In this document: one piece after another, positions 23,679 to 35,450 of the stretch
How positions within the stretch are numbered: the stretch's first letter is position 1
How the letters are laid out: each line of letters begins with the position of its first letter
Source: Zantedeschia hybrid cultivar
Lineage: Eukaryota > Streptophyta > Magnoliopsida > Alismatales > Araceae
Length of the DNA: 64,000 bases
Assembly (NCBI GenBank): GCA_030544215.1
Contig: JARZZO010000003.1
Location: 18,237,879 to 18,301,878 of the forward strand
Reading direction: 5' to 3'
Translations under genes and position numbers: made by a program
The notes under the pieces: model-generated
What the model saw: only the letters and a program-made list of their open reading frames with translations
Told to the model about the DNA's origin: nothing
The model's database searches: none

Positions 23679-24575
23679 TGATGAGGCAGAATCCGATTCG
23701 GCCCATTAAAATAAGCCCAAATCCAGTTCAGCCCAGCAGCAGCAGTAGAAGACTTTTAGGAAGCCTTCGGCCCACCAGCGGCCCAACAGCCCTCGGCCCG
23801 TAAGCGGCACCGTTGCTCCCGGCCCAACAGGTTTCAGCCCGTCAGCGGCCCACCAGCCTACGGCCCGTGAGCAGCGCAGTAGCTCCAGGCCCAGCAGGCT
23901 TCGGCCCATCAGCGGCCCAACCCCCTTCGGCCCGACAAGCCGTGTCCGGCCCACTCCGGTGGAAGACTAGGCACTATGGCGGTTTACCAGTAAGCCCGGA
24001 CATAGTCCTATATCGGCTATCACCGTTAACCATCCTCTATTCTCTGCTATAAATACACCGCTATTTATTGCCAAAGGTGTGTCTGCTGGACCCCCCAAGG
24101 ACTATAGTCCAAAAAGCATTAAAGCTGCTCTTTGCCTTCTGAATCGAATCTTCTTCAGAAGCTAACTTAACCGTCGGAGGGGGTTCCTAAGGGCCGAAGT
24201 CCGGGACTCCTGCTGACCGGTTTCTTCTTCTTCTTTCCCTCCTGCAGGGGCTCGGTTCGAATCATCGCCGACCTCCCCGAGTCGGTCTTGGCCGCCGACC
24301 TCGGACTTCTCCCATCGGTCTCGACGCCGTGCGCCGGCTGCCTTTCGACCGAAGGAAACGGTTTCGCGCCACTCGGAAAAGCTTCGGCCCCATATCCCGA
24401 AGACAAGCCTGCCTCCGACCGAGCCACCCTCGGCCTCGGACCTTCGGCTTCGCCTCTGCCTCCGTCGCCTTCCGAATCTCCTGTCGGTCCTCTTTTACCG
24501 ATCCGACCCAGCTCCGGATCCATCAACTTCGGATTCCAGCTTCGGAATCCGGTCGTGATAGTTTCGGCTACATCA
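23679..24575 (+). mobile_element. Solo LTR (897 bp) with perfect 5-bp target duplication
   Basis: The ends are TGATGAGGCAGAATCC and GGCTACATCA (TG..CA, with TGATG/CATCA inverted). It is flanked on both sides by CATAT (23674-23678 and 24576-24580). It has tandem GGCCCATCAGCGGCCCAAC-like units (about 23700-23960), a TATA-like CTATAAATAC (24049-24058), and a 3' part with the AACTTAACCGTCGGAGGG phrase seen in the R/U5 part of plant Ty3-gypsy LTRs. Open frames inside are LTR sequence, not genes. Confidence 0.9.
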
Positions 24576-24606
24576 CATATTAAATAAGTTTTTTCATGAA
24601 TAGAAT

Positions 24607-25170
24607 TAGGGCTGTAAACGAGTAGGATACGGTTACAGAAACAAGTGTTTCCATTTTTCGATTATGATAAGAATAGCTTATTTTCATTTTCGATTCCGAT
24701 AAGATCGGAAAGTGCATTATCTGTTTCCGTTTCCGATAAAATTGGAAAGTTTATTTTCCGTTTCTGATTTGTTTCCGATTCCGATGTCAGAATCAGATAT
24801 TATTATCGATAATTATGAAAATTATTGATTTCTTGATTTATTTGTTTAAAACATATAAAATGCAACTTAAATATAACCAATACGTCTTAGTATATTAGAT
24901 AATGATTAATTATATTAGATAATAATTAATAAGATTAAAATAATCTTAAGGTTAGTATTATTCTTAATGATAAATTTAATAACAATCGGAATCGGAAATC
25001 GAAAAGCGGATACGGAAACAGGAGTTTCTGTTTTCGATTCCGATAGTTTATCGGAAATATCCGATTCTGATTCTGATAGATATCGGACGGATATTTTTTA
25101 TCGGAAACGGATATTTTTTTTGGGTAACGGATCGAAAAATCGGATAATCGGGTTTCCGTTGACAGCCCTA
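24607..25170. mobile_element. hAT-type MITE, inverted copy, perfect 8-bp target duplication
   Basis: It begins TAGGGCTGTAAACGAGTAGG and ends TTCCGTTGACAGCCCTA. It is flanked on both sides by AATAGAAT (24599-24606 and 25171-25178). Its left end corresponds to the right end of the 22692 copy, so the two copies are in opposite orientation. Confidence 0.92.
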
Positions 25171-25931
25171 AATAGAATGATTATGTGAATATTTAAAACT
25201 GTTTACCAAAAAAATATATAAATAAAAAGGTTTGCAAGAAAATATTTTCAGAAGTACTATAGATATTGTTTTTATTTTTCTTGTAAATTTATCTTCTAAG
25301 AAAATATTTTCGTTAGAAGAATATGTTTTAGGTGAAATCAAACGCATCTTAATGTAAGAATCCGGTTAATGCATTAACATTGGAGTTGTCTCATTCTGGA
25401 TCATATTAAACTAGATAGGTTTTGATTTTTAATTGAAATGGATTGGTGGGTAACTATGAATCTATATAATGTTCATGCGTATATAGCACGTTCAAGTCGA
25501 CTGAGAACAGAAGAATTAAAAAGATCTTTTTGCAATTATCACTAAAGAATCTTGTATATATAAAAAATATCCTATAATATATATAACTATAAGACCTCCT
25601 ATATCATCATTGTATAATTAACGAACCCACTATGATTAAGATAGCCAAACATCTTGTAAAATACATATATAAAAAGAAACCTTCTATATAATCATTGTGT
25701 ACCTAGAGAATCCCTATCACAAAGTCTATCATCACTCGTATCACTTACTAAATTCAGATATTATAGAATAAAAAGTTTTCTGGATGTTTGGTTGCATTGT
25801 AATGATACTTTTTCTTTTCTAAAGGTATATTTTTATAGAAAAAACTCTTATAATTGGGTGTTTGGTAGCTTACCTGTTCACAAAACCATGATAAAAAATA
25901 AAACAGATATCAGTCTATTTTCTTTTCTATC

Positions 25932-26127
25932 ATGATGCCCCCATGTCATAAGCATGATTAGATCAGTGGGGTTATGGACTGGATCATGTGAACTTTTGAA
26001 TTGAGTCAGTGAGGTCTCGGACTAGATCAATAGGGTTCAGATTAGACTGCATTAAATTGAACCAATATATTTGGCAAAAGTCAATGAGGTCCCAAGACCC
26101 ATTGCATTAATGCTGGATCCGCCACTG
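25932..26127. mobile_element. CAGTGGCGGATCC-end MITE (partial)
   Basis: The right end, reverse-complemented, begins CAGTGGCGGATCCAGCATTA. The interior matches the reverse complement of the 52249-52426 element (GTCATAAGCATGATTAGATCAG, GTCAATGAGGTCC). The left end does not show the matching terminus, so this copy is truncated or diverged. Confidence 0.6.
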
Positions 26128-26460
26128 CATGCTCTGCTGCTTTGAAGGGAGAACATCTCCTTGTGTTGTGGCTGCTGGTGAAGGGTCAAGGGGGATCTGC
26201 TATCTATACAATGGCAACAAATTGATGGTGATGGTGATGGTGGTGGTGGACGGCATCAGCATGGTCCATGGAAGTGAGACGCTAGAGGAGGAGCTTGATC
26301 TGGTTGCAGATGAAGATAGTCTTGTAGGAGAGGTTGAGCTCTAGCTTGGCCTCCACCTGCTGCCCGACGCCATTAACAATGGCAGAGGTGAGGATGCTGT
26401 TGGAGTCGGATTGGCAGAGAAGGGAATCCACACAACAAGAAATTAGGTCAGACAACATGG
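26128..26460. other. Unresolved possible coding fragment
   Basis: GC and codon texture rise. The minus strand reads IVNGVGQQVEAKLELNLSY, and the plus strand has an open frame of 71 codons. I recognise neither. No splice sites or start context are convincing. Confidence 0.25.
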
Positions 26461-26889
26461 CCGCCCCACCACCATCTTGATGGTCACCAGCTGCTATGCG
26501 TATATTGTGCAGGTGAATGCTGCCTAGTTCTCACTCTATCTGTCTGAACATGACCATATAGATGAATTGTTTGACAAAAGGCTCGCGTAGGATTTAACTT
26601 CATTCATCTCCTCCGAGAGAATATTTGAACACAACCACACGTAGATGAGTCATTTGATAAAATACTTAACCAGGGTTCTCACTTGCTTCTTCTTCATATT
26701 CCAGATATATTAGAATATTCTTATCTAGCCATGAATCACATTGTGTTTGTACAATGATTAGAATTTTTGTAGCTGTGTGGTTGACACTTAACCAGTGCAT
26801 GTTATGAATAAAAAAAACACTTACTAGTGTTACATGCACAAGGCATCTCCAAAGTGGTACTTTGATAATAAAAAAATCGCTTCATGTTT

Positions 26890-27060
26890 TTTTTTTCAAA
26901 TGTAAATGAGCCATTCCACTTCAAATGTATACAATATGACTTTTATGCCTTTCATCATAAATGTCTAAAAAGGATCCTTAATTCTCTTTAATTACCAAAA
27001 GCCACACTGATGTCTCAAAATATCAAGGAAAATCAATTCTTTAAATTTGATATTATAACC
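26890..27060. mobile_element. Fragment of the 12.9-kb fold-back family
   Basis: TCTTTAATTACCAAAAGCCACACTGATGTC aligns with TCTTTAATTACCTAAAAGGACACTAATACT in the centre of the element at 12877-13541, with neighbouring blocks in the same order. Confidence 0.5.
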
Positions 27061-27729
27061 CCGGTCCAAAAGATATCGAACTGCTCCGAGTTCGCTCCCT
27101 TGGCTCGATGTATTACTGGTTCATGATCAAGTATGTGACTAGTTGTTTAGGAATAATTAGTGAATTTTTTTAAAAAAATCACAAGTAAAGACCATTCAAT
27201 AATTGTCCGGCTCATTCATACACTGCCCAACTAAATAAATTATCATTAATAATTAATTACAAGGATCAAAAGAGACTAGTCACAAGTCAGATACCAACAC
27301 ATGTCTAAAACACAAAATCTAAATACAAATTGTACAATCTAAATACAAATTGTACCGCCTTAATCTATATTGCATTGGCCACCATGCATCTATTGCTCTA
27401 ATCCACAAATTAAATTACCTACACCTAGAAAAAGGCTAATTAAGTCTTCAAAGAAAACTCAGTAGGGAGCCCATGTCCTTGGAAGACCACAAAAACCACT
27501 ATGATGAAATTACAATATATATTGCAAGATAAATAAGCAATTATACAATAATCCAATGTCCACTAATGAGGATTAAAAACTCATTGTGCCATCTTAAGAA
27601 TCATAAGTTAAGGTCACCGATGGATCCCAAGAAGTCATCTCATATGGTACGACACAACCTTTACATCTCTAGCCCTTCCGATATAGTACTACTGTGTGGT
27701 CGAACGCATTATTTTGACTCTATACCTAC
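27061..27729. other. No gene recognised
   Basis: AT-rich intergenic sequence with a 20-bp local duplication (CTAAATACAAATTGTAC) near 27315-27355. Confidence 0.4.
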
Positions 27730-28112
27730 GTTGAAAAAAATAATAAAATTCACCATAAGTTTTTAAATATTTAATTATCTCCTTTATGTTGTTTTCATCT
27801 CTTGAGACTTTATTTTCACCATCCGATCATATCTAATCTTGAAATTCAATCACAACTATCCATTGGGTATTTGCAAATTCTAATTCTAAAACATTATGAA
27901 AAAATAGTCAAAAAATAAACAAATTATCAGATTACCCTTAAGGTTCTTCTCATCTCCTGGAGTTTTAGGATTAATCAACGATTTCCTTGCACAAGATTGA
28001 AGGGTTACAATCAATTCGGATATGAGAAAATTAAACTCCAATAGACAAAAATTATCTTAGGAGATAATTAAATATTTAAAAATTTATGATAATTTTTATT
28101 TTATTTTTAATA
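27730..28112. mobile_element. AT-rich MITE, family A copy 1
   Basis: The inverted ends are about 40 bp. GTTTTTAAATATTTAATTATCTCCT at left has its reverse complement at right (AGGAGATAATTAAATATTTAAAAA). Internal phrases (TTTTAGGATTAATC, ATCCGATCATATCTAATCTTG) recur in the copies at 35.0, 35.4 and 35.9 kb. Confidence 0.7.
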
Positions 28113-28160
28113 TGGGAAGAAGGCATTTGGACAGTGCAGTCAAACAGTACGGAGCGTGCG

Positions 28161-28187
28161 ATATATATATATATATATATATATATA
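28161..28187. repeat. (AT)n microsatellite
   Basis: Uninterrupted AT dinucleotide run. Confidence 0.95.
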
Positions 28188-29197
28188 AGAGTGAGAGGGA
28201 GAGTTGGGAGAGAGTCAAAGAAGAAGAGAGATGGAGAGGATCGGATGCCAGCCTTTACCTTTATATGTCTTACTGAATTTGCAATTCTACCCCCAATACT
28301 CACATAATTAAACTCTCCAATATCCACGAATCAAGCCCAATAGCACTTGTTTGGATCCAAATTCTAACCCACTAATTAAAATCATTTAAAAAGTTACTTA
28401 TTAACTAACTCCAAATACTTTTAAGTGGGACAAGCCTACTTAAAAAAATAAAACCGGGCCAAAATACACATTAAGTCACATTTCACCCATCTAATCAGAC
28501 ACAAATCACATACAATTCATCACAAAAGTCAAAATCATTTAATCTAAAATTAAACTAGGTTCATGATTTTAAGCCGCTTCAATTGCAACCAAATTTGGTT
28601 AAAGCCAGAGCTAGAGAGTCTGAGTATTACAGATATCTAAAAACAGACCTTTAATTTTTTATAATTTTTGAAAGAGGCAAAGGTCACCCATGACTTTTTT
28701 TCTTCTAAAAAGAGTATGACTAAATAATAAAAGAGAGAATATTAGATCAAGACATGTAGTAATGGAGATATTCAATGTCATTCAAAAAATTATATATCGA
28801 GTGATTTAGTGGAGTCTAGACTAGTAGCACCATTATATGAACTAATGATCAAAAGTCAATTTATGAATAATTACTAGTATGGTTATGCTTCACTAGCTAC
28901 TCTTTAATTTAACCTAACTAAAACCATGGGCAAAAAGTTGCGATGAACACAAACTGGAATAAAGTAGGAGCTCCAAAAGAAAGAATGGGTACGATTGCAA
29001 TTTTTTACTTTACTTTTTTTTTTTTTTTCAACTCGTCATTTATATTCTACTTAATTTTATCGGCGCAAATTTCTTAAAAAGTAGAAACTTCTAGCTTTTT
29101 CAGATTCGGAAATTTTCGACCATAAGAGATAAGCCAACAGGATCAAATTAAGAAAAAGCACAAACCACAGAGAAAAAGGAGGTTCATTAGACTAGAG

Positions 29198-29198
<1 letters not shown>
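28188..29198. other. AT-rich intergenic; no gene
   Basis: No supported frame or repeat boundary seen. Confidence 0.5.

Positions 29199-29226
<28 letters not shown>
29199..29226. repeat. (AT)n microsatellite at the 3' end of the protease gene
   Basis: An AT run ending two bases before the stop codon of the protease frame on the minus strand, so it lies in its 3'UTR. Confidence 0.95.
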
Positions 29227-29228
<2 letters not shown>

Positions 29229-29230
<2 letters not shown>

Positions 29231-30807
29231 AGGGACAATTAATCCCCCTGGAGAAGCCGATCCTGCCTGCGCGGACATCGTAGATCACCTCTACCCCACG
29301 CTGCTGGATGTTCCCGATGATCGCGTTTCCGCCGTTTTCTGCGGGCGCGAACCCCAGGCATAGCATAGTGCCGTAAAAAATGTAGAAGATCTGCGGAGGC
29401 CGGAGCGACAAGTCGGCACCACTGAAGTGGAGTGTGATCTGGGGAAACACCAAGTCCGTCGCGTTGTTTTGGATGGCGTAGCAGGTGTCTAAATTGCCGA
29501 TCGCTGGAACCATTCGGTATCGACTCGTGGCGCTGCGAACGGCATCCCTGAGCATTCTGTACGCCTCTGCAGGGAAACGGCTCACGACGGTCCCGGAGTC
29601 GATGAAGGTGCCAACGCTCTGGAAGACCGACGGCGAAATCCGCAGCCGCCGTGATCCAACACTGATTCCAAGCAGGTCGAGGAAGTACAGGCCCGTGTAG
29701 GTGTAGCCGTGCGGGCCGGGGCGCATGGGCGTGTATGACGGCGACGGGGCCCCGCTGGGGCCGAGGACCAGGTACCCATTGCGGCTGGAAAGACTCGGTA
29801 GACAGTAGGAGAAGACATTTCCGAACCTACGTGATGTCTGAAATGCCAGCGAGTGGAACTCACGACCGAGACCAATCACGCCGGCCGCTCCAACGAAGTG
29901 CCCTTGGGTGGCTTGCGTGCAGCCGAACACGAAGTTGGGGATCTGCACGCTGTCATCACCAATCGTAAGGCTCTCCGTGGCGAGGAACCCGGCGGTGACC
30001 GATGAGTCGCCGTAGAGAATGTGGTAGGTGCAAGTGTTGCCAGCGTGACCTCTTTGCGAACGGGGGAGTTCGGCGCACGCCGCTTCGTTGTAGGTGACGT
30101 TGCGGTAGGAAGACGAGGCGAACGGGTCGAACATCGGTTCCAGCTGCAGGTAGGGCCTTGGGCAGGGCCTGCATTGCAGCCAGCACACATGGCTGCCGGT
30201 GTCGAGGACGGCGGTTTGCGACCTCCTGGGGGTGCCGATGCCGATGGTCACCACAAAGTTGGGGCTATCGAGGATGCGGCCATCACGTGCCGGAAGACGG
30301 ACGCTGGCCTGCAGGGATTCTCGTAGAGCATCTTGCCCGCCGCTTGTGTTCCCCGTTGCATTGACGAGTCTGACCAGGTCTTGGAGGTATGCAACCCGCA
30401 GGGAATCCTGGCGGAGGATCTGGTCGTGGTCCGGCTGGCCATTGCCGGAAGGGGAGCAGGGTCCGTGGTTTTGGACAACCTTCATTAATTGCGTTGCCCG
30501 TGGGGACTGAAAGTGTCAAAAAAGTACTAGAACAGGCAAAAATATGGTTGTACTATCAGATATTCTTTGCAGATAACAATTTATTTAATTTGGAGAATAT
30601 GTTATAATATTTTGCCAATGAGTCACCAGTATAACGGACGTTCGCTAGATGCATACCTTTCGATTCGATGCAGACGGTTGCTGGCATCAAGGTCTCCACT
30701 TTGACAACCCCAAAGCCCTGGTCACCTCCTCCATGAACCTTGCTACTGCTGGAACAGAAGAGTAGGAGTACTAACAGTAAGGAGAATGTGGGCAGAGTGG
30801 AAGCCAT
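29229..30807 (-). CDS. Nepenthesin-type (A1B) aspartic protease
   Basis: Exon 1 (30807-30657) encodes a signal peptide (MASTLPTFSLLLVLLLFC) and the start of the pro-region. Its last codons, ATVCIESK, stop at a consensus GTATGC donor. Exon 2 (30506-29229) holds VVQNHGPCSP, the conserved HGPCSP pro-segment, and the whole catalytic domain. Counting from the M at 30485, the motifs are D95-TGS (DTGSHVCWLQC), flap Y158-GD, GLGREF and D296-SGT (FIDSGTVVSRFP), with the Cys-rich nepenthesin insert at 101-152. Both catalytic aspartates are intact. The first motif has H where DTGSD is usual. Oddity: exon 1 ends one base into a codon, but the only good acceptor (TTTCAG before 30506) opens exon 2 on a codon boundary, so the consensus sites do not join in frame. 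Either an unusual junction, a one-base error or a real frameshift is present; initiation at 30485 would lose the signal peptide. The expected location is extracellular or vacuolar. Confidence 0.82.
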
Positions 30808-31628
30808 TGCGAATTGGCGATGACTACCTACTCTAGCTGCAGCGATCGATGATGCATGGATGGAGGAGATTTATTTATACATGTGAACTCCATGGCGTTA
30901 TGGGAAGATCCTAAGCCATAATTCTATGGGAATCCTTGCGGCGCCGTTGGAGTTGGATAGCCTGCTGTATACCTATCAGTAGAACAACTGGAACAAGCTC
31001 CACCCTAAGAATGTATGTTCTTTAGCTGATTGTTGGGCAGCTGCAGAGTTATTATCTATCGCTTCCATCTGTTTCCTGGCTGGGAAAAGGGGAGCTAATC
31101 GTTGGTGCAGGGTGTGGCAATAGCGTAGAAGTTTTGATAAATAATGAGGTACGTGGAATTCTCCGCGTTTTGTCCACTCCACGGGATATCCTGCATGCGA
31201 AATCAAGAACAATTAATGCTATGGACGTGGGTGGGATTTGGGCATGCCAAAAGATCTCTTCTTTACTTTAAACTTGTTGTGAGCGAGGATGTTAGTTAAA
31301 TTTTGGTAGACATATGAATACCCTCTTACAGAACTAAAAGACATTAATTTTCTTCAATTTTGATGTGCTAAAAATGAGCCAAGAAGATTCCTCATTGTTA
31401 CGTGCAGAACAGTTGAAACGATCGCAGAGGGATTTACGTGAGTCTTGGTACCTCCTGGGGCCGCGGATTCCAGCCGTACGTGCACCTATATATCAAACGG
31501 TGCAAATTAACACCTTCAAGTTTGCCAAATAGCGTCCAAATGGAGCTTTCGAGAGTAGAGACGCGCGCCGTGTTCCTCTCGTTGTTGGAATCTCGTTTTG
31601 AATCACTAAATTTATTGTATACTAAAGC
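30808..31628. other. Protease promoter region and intergenic sequence
   Basis: The minus strand has TTTATTTATACATG-like AT steps (about 30871-30884; TATAAATAAAT when reversed), about 65-75 bases upstream of the ATG, a plausible TATA box (TATAAATAA). The block AATTTTGATAAATAATGA.. at 31130-31185 recurs at 31938-31995 next to the duplicated exon. Confidence 0.4.
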
Positions 31629-31935
31629 GGAAAAAAAAAGTCAAGAAGTAGAACAGGGTAAAAATATGGTTGTACTATAAGATATTCTTTGCAGATAACA
31701 AATTATTTAATTTGGAGAATATGTTATATTTAGGCAGCCAGAGTCACCTTCAGTTCACCAGATTCAAACCTTTCGATTCAATGCAGACGGTTGCGGGCAT
31801 CAAGGTCTCCACTTTGACAACCTCAAAGCCCTGGTCACCTCCATGAACCTTGCTATTATTGCTGGAAAAAACGAAGAAAGAAAAAAAAAGAGTAGTAGTA
31901 ACAACAAGGAGAATGGGGCAGGGCGGAAGCCATCA
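31629..31935 (-). pseudogene. Decayed duplicate of aspartic protease exon 1
   Basis: This stretch matches 30518-30809: part of intron 1 (ATGGTTGTACTATAAGATAT, GCAGATAACAAATTATTTAA) and exon 1 (ATGGCTTCCGCC, GTTCATGGAGGTGACCAGGG, GTCTGCATTGAATCGAAAGG). Indels in the signal-peptide region shift the frame, and the donor GTATGC has become GTTTGA. No catalytic exon follows. Next to the ATG the sequence continues as a copy of 31130-31185, so about 320 bp of promoter is missing from this copy. Confidence 0.88.
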
Positions 31936-32077
31936 TGCATAAATTTTGATAAATAATGATCCCTGGAATCCTCTACAGCACGTCCATTCCACAAGAGGAA
32001 CTAGATCCTTTGGACCTATGTCTTTGGATCATTGTATGCCCATATACATATCAAAAGGAAGATGTAATAGTCATTAG

Positions 32078-32397
32078 TGTTGGGTTTTCCCTATTAATTG
32101 GTCCACTTGTAATTATTTGGACTACACAAATACACATTATTAGGTCTAATTAACATAATATGGTTATTGGACTTAACTCATAAGGAGTCTATTAAGATCC
32201 TGTAATGGATGATATCTATTTAACGTTAAACGGGATTGGTCCCTCCTCTCTATATAAGAAACCTATAGCTCATCATCAAATCATACGCATTAAGTGAGAT
32301 AGAAAAAGGAAGCGTATGCGCGGACATCGACTTCGACGTCGTTTTCTTCCTCTCGTTAGAGATGGCTTCTACTGCAGGTATTTCTAAATCTCTAACA
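32078..32397 (+). mobile_element. Small solo LTR (320 bp), Copia-like
   Basis: It starts TGTTGGGTTTTCC and ends TCTCTAACA. It is flanked by ATTAG (32073-32077) and ATTCG (32398-32402), 4 of 5 identical. A TATA-like CTATATAAGAAACC lies at 32251-32264. No primer-binding site or gag adjoins it. The Copia assignment rests on size and ends. Confidence 0.65.
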
Positions 32398-33794
32398 ATT
32401 CGTTCCTAAGCAACATATACACGTGAAATCCAGAAAAATCAAGTTCTCTCGTTACCGTCGAGAGGGCTCTGTCAGTGCATCCATCATCTTAAACAGACCG
32501 AAGACTGAAGGGGCTCCATCAGGATCCTTGGTTGCACTGAGAGGAGTTTAATTCATGCTCCTTTTTGGTAACAATTTTATCTAAAATTGATGGTCTTAAG
32601 ATTTGGCGGGAATTTAAAACATATAATTTTTTTTCGAACAAAGAAGAATAAATGAATTTTTTAAGAATTTAATTTTTTTCATGTTAAAAAAGGACTTCTT
32701 TTTTATTCTTGACTAATCTTTTAAAAATAAGATAGAAGAAAATTTTGAGAATTCTAAAAAGTAATATTTTTTTTAATTTTAATATTTAAAAATAATAATA
32801 TGAAGATAAAGTTATCTTTCGATGTGTCTTTAAATTTGATTTCTCATGATCTTTTCAAACAAAATTCTAAAAGTAAAAAACTTCTTCTGAAATTTAAATT
32901 CAATAGATAATGACATAATTTTCTTTTTAGAATCTGAATTCTTTCGAAATTTAAAATTCTAGAATTATTATCAAAGTAACAGATAAGTTAACTGTATTAT
33001 GTCATCGCCCTCATCTGCTTAAAAGTGGCTCAGTTGGTCAAAGCTTCTTTCAAATAGAAGGGCAAAGTTCGGTCAATATTTATTACTAGGGGTGTACGGT
33101 CGCCCACTTCAAGTTAACTAGCTTCTTCAATGAGATAACAAGTTGACTAGGCTGACTCCTACGCGCAGAAAATTCACACCCGAGCATGTTCTTTTTAAGT
33201 TAATTTTATATAAATCCTCCTTATATATATAATATATCAAAAATATTTTTCTTATTTACGTAATATCACATATATTCGTATTAAAATACTATAATGTCTA
33301 CCGGTGACACTTTTGATGGAATGTTATCATAACAAGAGATATATATGATTTTCTATAATATCATATATGCCCTCGTTAAAATGATAGAATATCCACTAAC
33401 GGTAACGGTATTTTTGATAGAGTGTTATCATAATGATGATACATATGATAGTGTATAGATAAAAAGAGCATATATGACATTTTGCATGTAAGAAGAATTG
33501 ATATGAAATTAACTCTTTTTTGGGGGACTTCTTGGTAGTTTTCATTGTTTTTTTTTGGTCAATGGCAGAATTGACCAGGTATATATAAACCCTTCTTAAG
33601 TAGGGAGGATCCAAATCCTAGTCGTGACATGACAAGTGGCCGCGTGGGCAGATCTAATAATTTCACTGTTGGAGGAACTACCGCGGGAAGAAATATTTCC
33701 AAACTCTAACATTTATGTCTTAAAAATCTAAAATCGATAATCTTTTAGATCAAGATCGTAACACGATCTTTTTGCTATAAGGAACTTCATGATT
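32398..33794. other. AT-rich intergenic; possible SINE scrap
   Basis: GTGGCTCAGTTGGTCAAAGC (33025-33044) matches a pol III A box, and AAGTTCGGTC follows 40 bases on like a weak B box, suggesting a tRNA-derived SINE remnant at about 33020-33090. Otherwise no gene. Confidence 0.35.
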
Positions 33795-34124
33795 CAAGAT
33801 GAAAATCCCATAATCGCGGTGTTGAGATTCAGAGGCACAGAGTTATATGTACCGGAACCATAATTTAAAAATCGATATATGACTAATTGTCCAAGACCAC
33901 TATGGGCCAACAGCCAACACTCCCCTCACGGCCACCATGGGCCGTAGAAATGAAAGAGGAGGCGAAAGAGGTTAGGACCATGATCGACGTTTTGATACCA
34001 AGATGAAATTTCAAAATCGCGGTGTTGAGATTCAGAGGCAGACGGTAATATGCACTGGAACTATAATTTAAAAATCGATATAGAACTAATTGTCAAAGAC
34101 CGTTATGGACCAACAGCCAACAAT
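33795..34124. repeat. Tandem duplication, 203-bp offset
   Basis: CGCGGTGTTGAGATTCAGAGGCA starts at 33815 and again at 34018. The match extends from AAGATGAAA to ACCAACAGCCAAC (about 127 bp per copy) with scattered differences; about 75 bp lie between the copies. Confidence 0.88.
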
Positions 34125-35029
34125 TCACAACTAGAAAGCAATGAGTTCTACGTGTCCAATGTGGTGCCTCCTAAAGGTGGCGAGGCAATGAGTCGAGCCC
34201 AGACAAGCTTTGACAAGTTTAAACTTGACTGGACAAAAATATTTCGAGTTGGAGTTGAGCCCAAGCTTCAATTCAAGTCTACATCTAAATTTGAGTTTGG
34301 ATTTGACAGAGGAGAACCAAGCTTAAGCCGAGTCCGAAATCAACTCGCTAAGTTAAGTCCATCTTAAAACCCAAACTAGTGAAGAAGGAAAGCTACAACT
34401 TATTTAACATACAGAAGGGAGGAGAGAAAAAAATAGAAGACCCAATGTCAGACTAAAGTCTCTTATTGTCCATGCCCCTAGTGCCCACAGGCCTTCGTAG
34501 GATTAATCTCGAAGCAAAAAGCCAGAATAACTTTCGCACCATTTATACTTGGCAATATTCAAATCTATTAAAGTTGACTCCTAGTGGCTATGGTGAGAAC
34601 AACTGGATCGTGATTATTTTGACGAAAAAAATTATAATGAAGTATAGAACTACTATATTTTATTTTGAACTGACTCGCGAGCAGAAGTTGGATGAAGCTT
34701 GAGTTCAGCGCCTTTGAAGAAATGAGCTTGATGCCGAGTTCGGACTTAACTCATTTCATTAGACAAGTTGAGGCAAGTCGAATTTTTTTCTGAGTAGAGC
34801 TCAAGTGGCTCTGGAGCAACTTGGCTCATTGCCAACCCTAGTGCCCCCTCATGCATGACTACGGGAGTTCTCCAACAGCGTAACTGAGGGGAACCTGTTT
34901 CGAATGCAATTTGATTACATTGCTTTCCCACTGTACCAAACAATATTACTATTATGCTCATTACTACATATATATAATGCACGTTGGGGATCATTTAACT
35001 TAGATGCACACCTCTTGAAAACTCATCAT
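34125..35029. other. Repetitive-looking intergenic sequence; no gene
   Basis: AGTTGAGCCCAAGCTT and GAGCTTGATGCCGAGTTC steps at 34250-34830 resemble the CTCGAGC-rich non-autonomous repeats common in plants. No ends or target duplication were found. Confidence 0.35.
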
Positions 35030-35034
35030 CTCCA

Positions 35035-35345
35035 TGTTAAGAAAAATAAAGCTTTTAATAACTTTTAAATATTCAAATGACCCCCTTATAGTTGCTCCCA
35101 TGATCATCCGATCTTGATGATCAACCGGAGTCATACGATTGGATACGTATTAAAAATTAATATCTTAAAATATTATATAAAAAGTCAAAAAAGAAAAAAA
35201 AATGTTAGATTAGCTCTTAAGATTGACTCCATCCCCCTAAAGTTTTAGTTTTAATTTACGAAATAATGATGCATTTTATTGAACGGCTATAGTGAAGTTT
35301 TTCGATTCGATGATGAAAATTAAATCTCAAATAGAGAAAACCAAC
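35035..35345. mobile_element. AT-rich MITE, family A copy 2
   Basis: It shares the ordered phrases TTTTAAATATTCAAATGA, GATGATCAACCGGAGTCAT, AAAGTTTTAGTTTTAAT and GATGATGAAAATTAAATCTC with the copies at 35865-36165 and 27730-28112. Boundaries are approximate. Confidence 0.55.
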
Positions 35346-35351
35346 TCAGTT

Positions 35352-35352
<1 letters not shown>

Positions 35353-35387
<35 letters not shown>
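35353..35387. repeat. (AT)n microsatellite
   Basis: Uninterrupted AT run between two MITE copies. Confidence 0.95.
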
Positions 35388-35390
<3 letters not shown>

Positions 35391-35450
35391 CTACTGTGGA
35401 AATTGCACTCTTCGTGCAGTCTGGTGGCATGGTCTAAATCCCTCTTTTTT

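Noticed and set aside
23706..24587. Frames of 80-119 codons in GC-rich sequence
   Set aside because: All within the solo LTR bounded by CATAT duplications; no protein motif.
33020..33090. tRNA gene
   Set aside because: Only an A-box match and a poor B box; the cloverleaf cannot be drawn.
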